Shown: piece by piece, positions 48,643-59,708 of the stretch
Position numbering within the stretch: position 1 is the first letter of the stretch
Layout of the letters: each line of letters starts with the position of its first letter
DNA from: Hypomyces perniciosus
Taxonomy: Eukaryota > Ascomycota > Sordariomycetes > Hypocreales > Hypocreaceae
NCBI GenBank assembly: GCA_008477525.1
Contig: SPDT01000005.1
Coordinates: forward strand, 2,666,001 to 2,730,000
DNA: 64,000 bases
Direction: 5' to 3'
Made by a program: the position numbers and the translations under genes
Notes under the pieces: model-generated
What the model was told of the DNA's origin: nothing
Seen by the model: only the letters and a program-made list of their open reading frames with translations
Database searches by the model: none

Positions 48643-51600
48643 CTATTCCGCCCATCCAAAAACCTCACTTATTGCCAAAGCATTACTCCTCACCCCGACC
48701 AAGGCCACCAAAACGGCCACCAAGTCCAACACCAGCAGCAACACCGCCGCCAGCATAAATCTGGGGCTGAACACACGATACAGCATGAGATGTCTCCTCA
48801 GCCAGCCCGCCCAGCTCATCGTCGCCAGTGCCTCGACGGCAAAGTACCCAATGAAGACGCCCAACGCACGCGCCGTCGTCTCTAGCGCGCCGCGCTGCTT
48901 GGGGCCGACTTTCCACAGCACGAGCAGCGGGACTGAAGCCGCGGCGATGATCTGCCCGGCAAAGGTGTTGAGGATCACGACGAGAGGGGACCAGGGGTAC
49001 CGGACTGTGAAGAGGGGGATGAATGCGCTGTCCCACTGGATGCTGGACAGAACGGCTTGGTGGCCTGTCTTGAAGAAGTAAAAGTTGCCGAGAACAGCTA
49101 GCATCACGGGGCCAATGGTCTCCGACTTGAGCGAGTTGAGGTCGATAATCTCAGCGAGGCAGAGGATCTGCCACATCATGAGGGCCAGGGCTCCCGAGCC
49201 CATGGGCTTGGTGAGCAGGATACATGTCGCAAAGATATTGAGGGGCAGGAAGAGGTAGCGAGCCCCCATGGCATTGCCATATCCGAGAATAGTCACAATG
49301 GACTGACCAGTCTTGGAAGCCGTCGACAAGATAGAGACAGACGGCGGTGCCCATACAAAGGCCGTTGAGCCAGCCACCAGGGCGAGGCCCAGTGCTGTCT
49401 GGGCAACATATACCCCAGTAGTCTTGAGTGTATCCTCGGGCAGCTGGCCCTCAAGCCAATTGCCGTTGTCGGCTGCGTCAATGACCCAGTATACGGCCGA
49501 CACGAATAGACCACCACGGAAGACAAATCCGACCCAGGTCGGCGCCAGGCCCTCGTACGACTTCGACGGCATGAGGAAGGCCTTAATGATGGATGGAAGA
49601 GCGATAAACACAATAAAAGGAATGGCAAGTTGCCAGGGCGCTGACGTGGATGATGTAACAGAGGCGTAGTATGTCGAAGTGCAGTAAGGCATCTGCTCCT
49701 CGCGGCAGAGTTTCGAGTATGACGCCAATCTCCCGAGGACGATGAAGATTATAGAATGGTAGATGGCCATGGTACGATCTACCTTGGACTCGATGCGGAA
49801 CGAGGAAACCACAGCAGCCAAACCAAATGTTGCAATGAAAAACAAAAGGATGTTGTCCTCCCAGATGGTGTAGGAGTTGGACGCAAAGCCAATGGAGTGA
49901 CTAAGCGTAAGGACGACGGATAGCCAACCCCAAAAGGATTGGGGCACAAGATTTCGAAGCGTCTTGCCAGAGTTGTAGAGAGAAGAAACAACGCCCGTCA
50001 TCAACAGAGTCATAACCAGTGCAGCAAGGCCATCCATGCGCTGTTGTCTGTACAGCCCCACGGCTATGAGGACCCCAACAATGAGGAGCACCCGCGTATC
50101 CCACAATCCGCTCAGCAAGTTTCTGTGATAGAACTGGTCTGGATGTGTCTCGTCTTCACCATTGAGGTTCATAAGTTCTAGTCTTCTCTCAGCGTAGTCA
50201 AGCTCAGCATCATTGCTCACGAGGAACTCATCGTCCTCATCCCGTGAGGAATACATGACCAGCATCAAGAGTCCAAAAGCTGTAATAAAGACACCCGCAA
50301 CCATACGAGGGACATCGAATCGAGCCCAGAGGCCCTTGCAGATCTGCAAAGTTTCCTCTTGGAATTTCGTAAACGCTGTATAGGTATCCTGATGACTCAT
50401 GCCAGGCTTACTGGCCAGAGTCCAGAGCGCGCCAGGAGATCCGGGCTCATTGGTCTGGGAGATGCCACGGGCTGTGAAATATGACTGCTGATATCTTTCA
50501 ATACTAGTAGACGCAATTCGCGAGACAGCAGCGAGATTGGCCCAGTCATTACCCTTTGGTCCGACAAAGGCCTCTTCAATCGGTCTGCCGAGGTTGTTGA
50601 AAGGAATTGGAATTCCCAGCAGCAACGCGAGCGTCGGTACCAGGTCAATCTGATTCACAGGTCTGATCTTGGCTGTGGCTGGAGGGGTCACATACTCGGG
50701 AGATGTTCTCCCAAAGACAGGTTGCTTCGAATACATCCACAAAGCAGCCTCCACCTCGTCGTCGCTCTCGCCGCCGTGATCGCCCTTGCCATCCATACCG
50801 TGATCACCCATCACGATCAAAAGCGTGTCGTCGTCAATAGAATCCACGACTTTACCGACGAACTCGTTCATCTGCTGGAGCTTGGCGGTCATGGCAGGGT
50901 GGTCCGGACCATATCGATGACCAGCGTGGTCAACGCCCAGACAATGTCCAATGAGGAGATCCCACTCCCCCTTCTTTCCCGACTCCAAGAGCGGGAATAT
51001 GTTGTCAATGACCCCGTTGTCGACTGTATGCAGGTCCCAGACATTGAAGCTATCATAGGCTTTGCTGATGTTGGGCTCAAAGTACCCAGGGAACAAAGCC
51101 CACCAAGTGTCGTCTCCAAGATGCGCTATCTTCTTGCCAGACTGCTTCAGCTGCATCAACAGATTATCCTCATCGATCGCCGTCCCCGCAAAGTTGCTGC
51201 CCGCATCCATAAACGTCGGAAGCGTCCCAGTCGTCAGGCCCTTGAGCCTCTGAAGCGTCGTAGTCGGGGGATCGGCGATGAAGGGTCGCAAAAAGGCATT
51301 CTGGGGCGCCTTAACCGCCGTATCGTAGAGGAAGGGGAAAGAATTGTGAAAGGCATGCGCCGTGGTCTGATCCTCTGGGACGGTGAAATCATATCGCAGA
51401 GCGTCGATCAGGATCACCACAGCCCGGTCAAACTTTTTCGGATGCCAGCAACCCGTCTGCACATCCAACAGCGCCTGCTTGCCCCCAAGGTCAATCGGAG
51501 GCGCCGTGCAGTTCGACTTGTCCTCCAGCACCAGCCTCGTCAGGAGAAATCCGCCTGTGAAGAGCCATATGCCCACAGCGTGGACGACCAGCAGCCAGCC

Positions 51601-51837
51601 CCAGAACGCGGCCGTCCACCACCACCGCCGCTCGTATGCCCTCTGTCTCTTCTCATTGAGCTTTTCCCGCTGCTTCTCTAGGATCTCAGCCTGCTCTCGC
51701 TCGGTCGGCAGGCCCTTCTTCACGGCTTCGACGTCTTGGGCCTCCTTGGCCGCCTTCGCTTTGGCCCATTGCGCTGCGATGGCCTTGTAGTCGGGTGTCG
51801 GCGGCGCGTCCTTCGCCTTCGCGCCGCGCTGAGACAT
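48643..51837 (-). CDS. GPI13: GPI13 / PIG-O ethanolamine phosphate transferase 3
   Basis: A single exon of 1064 residues. A cytosolic Lys/Glu/Ala-rich start (residues 1-70) precedes the first membrane helix (about 72-100). The lumenal catalytic domain is of the alkaline-phosphatase type, with VILIDALRYDF at 141-151, the Thr-rich TTTLQRLKGLTTG near 192-204, GVDHAGHRYGP, and GDHGMDGKGDHGG. About a dozen hydrophobic helices follow, in an ER membrane domain. It adds phosphoethanolamine to the third mannose of the GPI precursor, the group later joined to proteins. Length and motif order match fungal GPI13. The absence of introns is typical of long fungal membrane genes but not diagnostic. Confidence 0.95.
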   Translation of the reverse strand: MSQRGAKAKDAPPTPDYKAIAAQWAKAKAAKEAQDVEAVKKGLPTEREQAEILEKQREKLNEKRQRAYERRWWWTAAFWGWLLVVHAVGIWLFTGGFLLTRLVLEDKSNCTAPPIDLGGKQALLDVQTGCWHPKKFDRAVVILIDALRYDFTVPEDQTTAHAFHNSFPFLYDTAVKAPQNAFLRPFIADPPTTTLQRLKGLTTGTLPTFMDAGSNFAGTAIDEDNLLMQLKQSGKKIAHLGDDTWWALFPGYFEPNISKAYDSFNVWDLHTVDNGVIDNIFPLLESGKKGEWDLLIGHCLGVDHAGHRYGPDHPAMTAKLQQMNEFVGKVVDSIDDDTLLIVMGDHGMDGKGDHGGESDDEVEAALWMYSKQPVFGRTSPEYVTPPATAKIRPVNQIDLVPTLALLLGIPIPFNNLGRPIEEAFVGPKGNDWANLAAVSRIASTSIERYQQSYFTARGISQTNEPGSPGALWTLASKPGMSHQDTYTAFTKFQEETLQICKGLWARFDVPRMVAGVFITAFGLLMLVMYSSRDEDDEFLVSNDAELDYAERRLELMNLNGEDETHPDQFYHRNLLSGLWDTRVLLIVGVLIAVGLYRQQRMDGLAALVMTLLMTGVVSSLYNSGKTLRNLVPQSFWGWLSVVLTLSHSIGFASNSYTIWEDNILLFFIATFGLAAVVSSFRIESKVDRTMAIYHSIIFIVLGRLASYSKLCREEQMPYCTSTYYASVTSSTSAPWQLAIPFIVFIALPSIIKAFLMPSKSYEGLAPTWVGFVFRGGLFVSAVYWVIDAADNGNWLEGQLPEDTLKTTGVYVAQTALGLALVAGSTAFVWAPPSVSILSTASKTGQSIVTILGYGNAMGARYLFLPLNIFATCILLTKPMGSGALALMMWQILCLAEIIDLNSLKSETIGPVMLAVLGNFYFFKTGHQAVLSSIQWDSAFIPLFTVRYPWSPLVVILNTFAGQIIAAASVPLLVLWKVGPKQRGALETTARALGVFIGYFAVEALATMSWAGWLRRHLMLYRVFSPRFMLAAVLLLVLDLVAVLVALVGVRSNALAISEVFGWAE

Positions 51838-52615
51838 TTTGTTATAGGCCTGTCACTGTCGAGGCGCAAGCCATTGGCATCTCCTGGGAGTGTTTCAATA
51901 AAAATGAAGAAATAGGGCAAATGAGAGGAAAGGAAAGGAAAGGGAATGAGAGAATGAAAAAGGGTTTGGTCTGCCGCAGTATTCGCCAGTAGAGTTACAT
52001 CAGAGCCGCCAGCTTAGGTGTTCATGTGGTGGATCTTCCCGAAGCCACAGAGGGAACGGTTAGGCCCCACCACCAAGAAAAATATCCCGATGACAGGATT
52101 GCCGCTAATCTTTCCTCAAAGACCAAGTTAATACTATTAGATCAGGGATATTATTACTGAGTCTATGAAAAGAAAAAAGACGTCATTCATTAACTCTATA
52201 CTATTGACAAAAGAGCCCGTCACAGCCCCAAACTTTTTCCAAATATACATTCATATAGACGTGATTGTTCGTTTCGATTCCCAATCTTCCATCTCGTGTG
52301 AATGCCCGTTCGTTTCAGATATCCCATTTGGTCGTCATTGCAGAAAGGAACCAAGAAAAGAAAAGGTGATAATAATAAAGCAAAAATGCAACACAATGCA
52401 GAGGAGTTCTTCAGAATGCCGCCCCCAAACGCCGTTGCATGTATCCTCCAACTTGATGCATGGTGCCATATCTCAATCACCAGGAAATCAAAAGCCCTCC
52501 CCCCGGCCCAGTCCAGTATATACAAGCGCCTAAAGCATGTTCCCAAGTTTGGCACAGCGCGAGCTTGAGTCTCCGAGAAGAGTCGACCTCACCTGGAGAG
52601 CTTGCTGCTCTGGAC
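51838..52615. other. GPI13 promoter and downstream flank of the b561-like gene
   Basis: No coding region supported. Purine-rich GGAAAGGAAAGG runs occur near 51929-51945, in the GPI13 leader region. Confidence 0.6.
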
Positions 52616-55093
52616 CTAGTCGAACATGTCCGCCCCTGTGGGGCGGCCACTGCTCGTTCTTCGTCGCTCCATTCGCCTTCTTCTCCGGTTATCAGCAGCG
52701 GACTCATTCCCCTTGTCCTCGACCCTATCCTGATCTTGGCCACTCGGAGCGATACTCATGCCGCTCCAGGTCCCATGGCTTCCTACGCTCGAGACCGTTT
52801 GAGTTGGCAATTGTAGTGTGCTCGACGGCCCAGGTTGCCCAGAGAAGTAGGCCGAATCCTTGGCTCGTCTGCTACCCTTGGCGAAGGCAGGATTGGGAGG
52901 AGACAGCGGCATCAGCTCATCTTCTTCCACTTTCTGCTCAGCTGCCGATTCAGGCCTCCTTTGGCTGGAGTCCCTACGGTATCGACGGCTATGCGCGGGA
53001 GAGTCGAGAGCAGATACGCTGCTGTCTGAATCCGCTCGGCCCCTGTTTTCCCTCGCCTCTTCCTCAGTAAGGCGCCTGAGTGTCACATTCCTGTCCTTGT
53101 CATCGTGGACCCTTAATTTGACACTCAAGGGCTGGCTCCTCGGCGTTCCGAGACGCTCTTTTTCCTCGGCTGCCAGGCTGCTAGCACGGGCAGCCGCAGC
53201 CGCAGCCGCCCTGTCGCCTGCCCTGCGTCGTCTAGACGAATTTCTTCGTTGGGGCAGGTCGGCAACAGATGTTAAATCCGAAGCATCAAGCTCGGAATGC
53301 AATACACCACGAGGATCGCTAGGCATGGGAGGCATAGACACGCGGTCAACGTTAGGCCTATGTCTTGGTGGACCGCTAGCGTTCGGTGGTGTTCGTGGGG
53401 GAGGCGGCCTAGAATCCATAGCTCGAGTATCCATGGTCGATTCTGTCATTTCCGAGATATCTGTCGGAGGGTAACCTCTTGCTGGTGGACGGCGAGAGTC
53501 TCTCCTAGACGGCGAAGCGTATCCATCTCCAGTATATCTAGAGAATTGAGTGCCAGTGCCAGATCGCATGTCATCTTCTTCTCTCATCCGCTCTTCTTCC
53601 TTTTTGGCACGCCTATCAGCCAGTTTCTTGCTGATCCAGCCCATTCCCAAACCAGACAGAAGACCCTTGGCAAATCCGCCATCGCCAGCACCGTCATCTT
53701 GAACCCGTCGTGACGGACTAACATAGGACGAATATTCTGTTTCCTCATCCAAGTCTGGTCTGTTACCACGGGCGCGGGAAGGCCGGGGAGATGCCGGACG
53801 GCGTGGGTCTCGGCTATCTAGGGCAGTCATTGTAGGATTGGTAGGAGCTGGATTCCGAGTTGGTGGAATGGTAGATAAGTCGTCAGTGTAGTCGCTGTTG
53901 AATTCGCTGACCGTTGTCGCACGTCCAGATCTTTGACGTCGAGGCGTCTCGGTGGAAACCGCAGAGTATGCCTCATCACGTTTATTTCGTTTGTTCATGA
54001 AATTGGAGAATAGCTTTCCAGCACCGAAAACAGCAGCAGCTCCACCCAATGCCTTCATGAAGCCGCCGCCGCCTTTCTGTTGTGGAAGATCCGAATACTT
54101 CTCGTCAAAATAACTGGCTGGTCGAGATGAAAGCACCGTGGGTCCTCGGCTTCGGCTTACAGACCGCGACTTACTCCTGGCTCGACTTCGATCGTCATCT
54201 CGATCCTTCTTGCGTCCTCTCATCAAAGCAAATATTCCTGCGCCCGCAGCAAGAGGGCCTAGCCATTTCCATTTAGAACCATGGTCCTCTCTGTGCTCAG
54301 AAAAGTACTCTGATTCGGTGATGCGAGTGTTGCCTGCTTCAGAGCGAACTCCGGACATGTACAATTCGCGGCGTCCTTCGGATCGGTAGCTGAGAACAAA
54401 GTAGACCAGGAGAAGAAGGCCCATCCACACGGCATATAGAATAAAGAGATATTTTGGCGAGCCATATAAAGTAAGTCCGAGGGGTACCTGAACGATTCCG
54501 AGAAGCGCAACGGCTCTACCGGTCCATTGGTGAAGCATGATGCGCAGAGAGCGGATCTTGGTAATATGCCGAACCAGGCGACCGCCAACGAGCTGAACCA
54601 TGAAAAGAACGAAGATGGCAATGCCGATTCCATGGTGTGGGTTGGTCAAGTTCCGTTTTGGGCCAACCGCAAAGAAGGGCAGAATAAATGCAGCAAGTAG
54701 CAATAAGCAAGAGAAGACGTGTAACTGTGCATGGTATCGAACAGCGTAACCGGGCTCTCTCGAATAGAATCTCGCGAGCATAACAGCCGCCGGGACCAGG
54801 AAGAGGAAAACCATGGCAGCTAGGACAGCGTGGGCCAGGATAATAGTGTGGTATTGTTGAAGCGTTGCGAATCGATTACCCATGCCTGTGTCAGATTGTT
54901 AGACAAACGGGTCTCGACCAAGACAGCCGGGATCCAAACCATTGTATCTCATAGTATCGAAATTTGTCCCCTGCAAGTTAGGGAGAAGGAACGTGTTCTT
55001 AGTATACTCCCACGTTCCATCTCCCACCACCATGGTGTTGGAATCATAGGTCGCAGCACCAGGCGCTGAAAACTGGTCTGGTGCCGGCGCCAT
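52616..55093 (-). CDS. Cytochrome b561-like five-helix membrane protein with disordered tail
   Basis: Two exons on the minus strand, 55093-54940 and 54885-52616, give 807 residues. Splicing joins MRYNG to MGNRFATLQQYH. Five hydrophobic helices occupy about residues 64-90, 102-125, 136-157, 167-192 and 196-218. Histidines sit at 64, 70, 103, 107, 135, 136 and 170 (AHAVLAA, YHAQLH, NPHHGIGI, LHQWTGRA), a pattern consistent with b-type heme ligation as in b561/DUF2427 proteins. The remaining 580 residues are polar, with an RSRARSKSRSVSRSR block, many Ser, Arg and Pro, and a basic C-terminus (RRRRRMERRRTSSGRP). The helix part is likely a transmembrane electron-transfer module; heme binding is inferred and the electron donor is unknown. 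Confidence 0.87.
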
Positions 55094-58000
55094 GATGGCG
55101 ACGAGGAGGCTGGACGACAGATATTTCCGTCAGAACCAGGAGGGCGGCTCCTCTCTCCCAAGCGTATCGTAGGTAGGCACTCCGTATGTATATGGATCGA
55201 TTGCCCGCGAAGAGAAAATACCTTCCACTTGCCGGTCGTGCGCTTGACAGGAATGCTGGCGTCGTGCGGACCTGATTCGATGGTATGCAGGATGTAAGTC
55301 GTCGATATCGTTGGCAGAAAGGGGAGCTGTCGAGGAATTCTTAGGCTAGGAGCACTTCTCGCCGCATCGTGATTGCGTCAAAGGCCAAAAGGGGATCCAA
55401 AGTCAACACCTGTAACTATGGAACGATGGAAGAAAATGTGATGTGCAGCAATTTGGATGCACGGAACGGGAGTGTTGGCTGGCAGGGTCCTCGTCACCCC
55501 AAACGCCCTCCCGCCCAAGAGCTAAGGTAGCTGTATTTAGCTTTGGTTGCGCGGGGCGACGAGAAGGATCCTGGTTCACCCTGATTCACCGCCAATCGGC
55601 ATGGCTTACATAAGGAGGCTGGCCCGCCATCATTGGTGGAACAGAAGAGGCAAATCAGGTGAGGGCGAGGATACGGTAGGCGGTCAGACTCAGGCACCAC
55701 TTTTCTGCCAGTTTTCTGCCAACAGGTGTGAATTGGCGAATGCACCCTGAATGCGAATCATCCTTTGGATTGGGCAACGTTTGGCCTGGACCACACAAAA
55801 GGTGCAGCATCCTGATTCCACATGTTCCATACGCGCCCATTCCGCACCCAATAGAGAGACGATCCAATTGCAGGGCGACACGGCATCGGCTTAAAACCCA
55901 GCGGGACGAGATGTTGGGGGCATCCACTTGCGAGAAGGGAATAATGGCACCTGTGCTGCTGGTTCACGCCCTTGGGCGATACGGGATCGTTGCCTTGATA
56001 CAGTAATGGAAAATTCTGGAAATAGAATTTCGATCTCGCTCAAATTATGGCGTCTGGGGTGCCCGATTGACCAAGCATGTGAATGCGGCTTTGCAACATA
56101 TGCTGAACAGCACTCAAGGGTGGCTCAATGTTGGCGCCATCTGGCGGTCTAGAGATGCCAACACATCAAGTCCGATCGCCCTAGACAAAAGGACGCCCAC
56201 AGAACAAGCAAATCCATCTGGTGGCTGCACGGTTTTTTCACGTGATGGTTCACTGTTGAGGGAGCTGGATGAGCAGGCTGGCCAACGATATGATGACTCA
56301 ACCGTGTTGCTACCCTGTTGTCCCATAAAATCGACCTCCTGGATATAAGTCAACCTGAGAAGTAGGGCGGATGCCATTCTCCACCTCATCAGTGTAAAAG
56401 AGATGTAAAAGCCGAATTATTCCTTACACGATCCTACAAGTATTTCCAATGAGTTGACGAAACGTCCAGCATCTTCCCACGTTCATTTAACCAGGTTCTA
56501 CTTCGTACAATGAAGGTTTTCTCCGCAGCAGCACAACAGCCACTGTCGCCAAATGCCTACTGGCTACAATCCTAAACAAGTGGGCTCACGATCACTCCCT
56601 TACTCCAGCGAACTCATCATATCTATCCAGCAACACAAGCCGCCAGAGCCATATGGAAATAAATATCACACAGGTATCTATCCTCAAAAATCCATGACCC
56701 CCTCTACTGCTCCTACGCGGATAAGGAGACAAGGCTCCCCGTTGACCTTCCGTGAGAAGCGAACCATGACTACAGTCGGGAAGCGGCTGCATACGAACGG
56801 TCCAATAGCGACGGCGAGTTTTGACTTCAGAGTTGTACGAAGCACTTCATACATCGCGGTGCTATTTAACCAAGTGGCTCAAAAAGGCTTTTCTCCGAAG
56901 AACGTCATCCTTTTGTCGGACTAGACTTTAAGGCCCAAACGCTCGGTAAAGTCCCTTTAATCGATTTCAATAGATCTATCGTATTCACCGAACTGCACCA
57001 ACTGCAACTATGACACGGATCGTCCTATGATGAGCTCTCGATATCACTACTGGAATGGATTCCCACGGGAATTCCCCCCTGGGTCCCTTCGCCACATCGT
57101 TCAAAAAAGAAGGCTTTCAAGGAATGGCTCAAGGATCGTTGTGGTAATTCTAAAGAATTTAGTGGCCCTACGGACTACATGAAAGAAGATCAGGACTTTT
57201 ATGAACCTGTGTAGATGGCTTGGCTAGAGCAGGACCACAGGCTAGTTGATAGTTATGTTTGTTCGAACATGTCGGATTGACCACAAACCAGGGGCTGGGG
57301 TGGCCCGGGCTTCGGAGTGCATCTCGAAATTGAGGGCTTTGGAAATAGAATACGGGGTATGAAATCTCCCATATACTGATAAGTGTGGTCTCGACACAAA
57401 GCTTCGCAGCTAGAGCCTCATACGAATTTGCCCCCTCAGTCAAGATAACTCCAAAATTATGCCGTCAAGGTCATGGCTTCTATCATCATGTAAATGTAAT
57501 GTCATGTTGCACCCGCCGTAATCTTCGTGATTTTGTCCAAGTTTAGACGACTACCCTCGCAAAGGAATGTGGAATCGCCGCGAGTTCTTTCTACCACGTC
57601 TCTCAACCACATTGTCAAGCCTTACAGATTTTCCAATACCGTGAAATTCTGATCTGGCGGTTTATAGTTCAGACTGTAGGTGTTTCAGGTAGCTCAAATA
57701 CAGAGAAGTTGGTGGGAGAACATAGGACTTCGATCTGTACACATAAGACAGTTCATGGAAACACGGATTCGTTGATTGAAGCCTATTTAGGCTTTACTTT
57801 GCGAGTTGTTCGATGTTTTTCGTAATGTTGCGCATTGCTGAATTGCACAGAGTGGTAGCTCCATCACTAATAATATCAGTATAAAATTAGTGACGTAAAT
57901 ACTAACCATCCCCTCAAATGCATAAACATCAAAGGGTATCCTTATGGAAATTCTTCTCCTAAGCTTGGTAAAGGCTTGTGTCACTGCTCATTGGCACATA

Positions 58001-59708
58001 AATAAAACAGACCAATGGCACGAGAGGCATGTTGAAGGCATCAATGAGTCGAGAGAAGGTAACGGAAATGTATTGATTAGTATACTCCGTAGAAACGACA
58101 AAGATTTACTCAGAGCTCGAGCATATCTCGGACAGATGGATAGTACGGAGTAATAGTTAACCACCTCTCACGAACCTGTGGGGTTTATATGAAGCATTGG
58201 CTCCGACAGAGGTGGTCAGGAAACGCGGAGCGTGCCGCTTTGCCATAGTATATCCTCCGCGCAACACGGGCCAAGATACGAGTCAGTCCTCGATGGATAT
58301 GATAACTTTGCGAAGTAGTATATCTACTGGAGCATGCGGAGAGCCTGCTTGTGATCCGAGAGACTACTCGTAAAGCTCCATGTAGCAACTTTACCCCATT
58401 CAAAATGAGATGGCCACTATTATTATTCTGTACTAGTAGGCAAAGCCAATTACTGCCTATTCGGCGTCCAACCCATCACTATCGGGGACCAAGCCTACAG
58501 GATCACCGTAGCCCATGCTCGCTCCTCGAGATCGAGTCGACGAAGAGGACGGGAGTGAATCTAACACACCACCTCCACCAAATGGTTCACTCATACCACA
58601 ATTTGACGCAAACCAGGATCCTCGGTGTGTTAGTACGACTAGTAGTACATAATATCATGAGATGGTACTCCCTCTACTCCGTAATCCCCGTCCAAACCTA
58701 CCGGGAATATGCTCGGGCTCCTCTGGACAGCTCTGGGACCCCACAGCTCGTACGATGCACTCGTAGTTACAACACAGAAATCGATCCACCACTTCCGTAT
58801 TATCCACGTCAAGGAAAACTCCAGCATCACAGGGAAACATATACGAGTACAAAAGATAGCTGATTACACCGGCCAACTGTCTGAGCCAAGGGAAAAACTG
58901 CCCATAATGTCTCACTTCCCTGATATGATCCGCAGCGGCCCGAAACACACTTACACTATTACCCTCTAATGTGCCGCCCGATTGGCCTCCACTGCCTTCC
59001 CGCAAGCCTTTGTCAAGGTTATTTCGGTGTTGTTATCGCATTCACAACATCGCCGACCAACCTATATTAGAGGTGGGACTCTTGTATTTTAGGGGCGTAA
59101 GCATAAGATACGAAGGACTGGTATTGCCGAATCATATATGCCCGTCTGAAGAACATCGCCGAGTACTACGGAGTAGGCCCGCTGGATAGTCGCGTAGGCC
59201 CACACTAGATTGATGGTCGCCGACATAGCTTGGCTGGGCATGTGGATTTAATCGCCGGTCGGATGTCGTGTGCGGCTTGTCTAACATGGGATAGGTAAGG
59301 ATGGAGCGCAAAACATGATACATCGTACGATTAGCAGCAGGATAGAGTGTAGTAGTACTAGTATATGGTAATAGTGCTACTAGTAAGTTGATAAATTGGG
59401 GGACTGCTATTAAATATATGACAGGACCATTCATTACCCAGGTCTCCTCCAAGTTCTCTTTGCCCATAAGAGAGGCCGGCCACCTGGTTCTTTCTTCCCT
59501 CTCCTCACCCACAACGCCTCCCTGCCGCTGTACGACGTCCCCATCTGTCCATCAACAACCAACCAACCAACCAACCAACCGACAGGTCTTTCGTCAGATT
59601 TTACACGAAGGCCCTCTTGCGCCCGCCCGCTCAACGCCTTTTGCGCCTAAGCACTATAAAGAATGTGCCCCTCCCATCCATCTCTTCACACACACACTCT
59701 CTCTATCT
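55094..59708. other. 4.6-kb stretch without a recognised gene
   Basis: Only short frames on both strands, with no domain or consistent splice signals. It includes the b561-like promoter, a CCAA repeat at 59557-59580 and TACGGAGTA motifs near 58083, 58141 and 59161. I see nothing else I can support. Confidence 0.5.
59557..59580. repeat. (CCAA)n tetranucleotide repeat
   Basis: About six AACC/CCAA units, just downstream of the transcription factor stop codon on the minus strand. Confidence 0.9.

Noticed and set aside
50722..51681. 319-codon plus-strand frame
   Set aside because: Lies entirely antisense inside the GPI13 exon, which has a clear family and full motifs.
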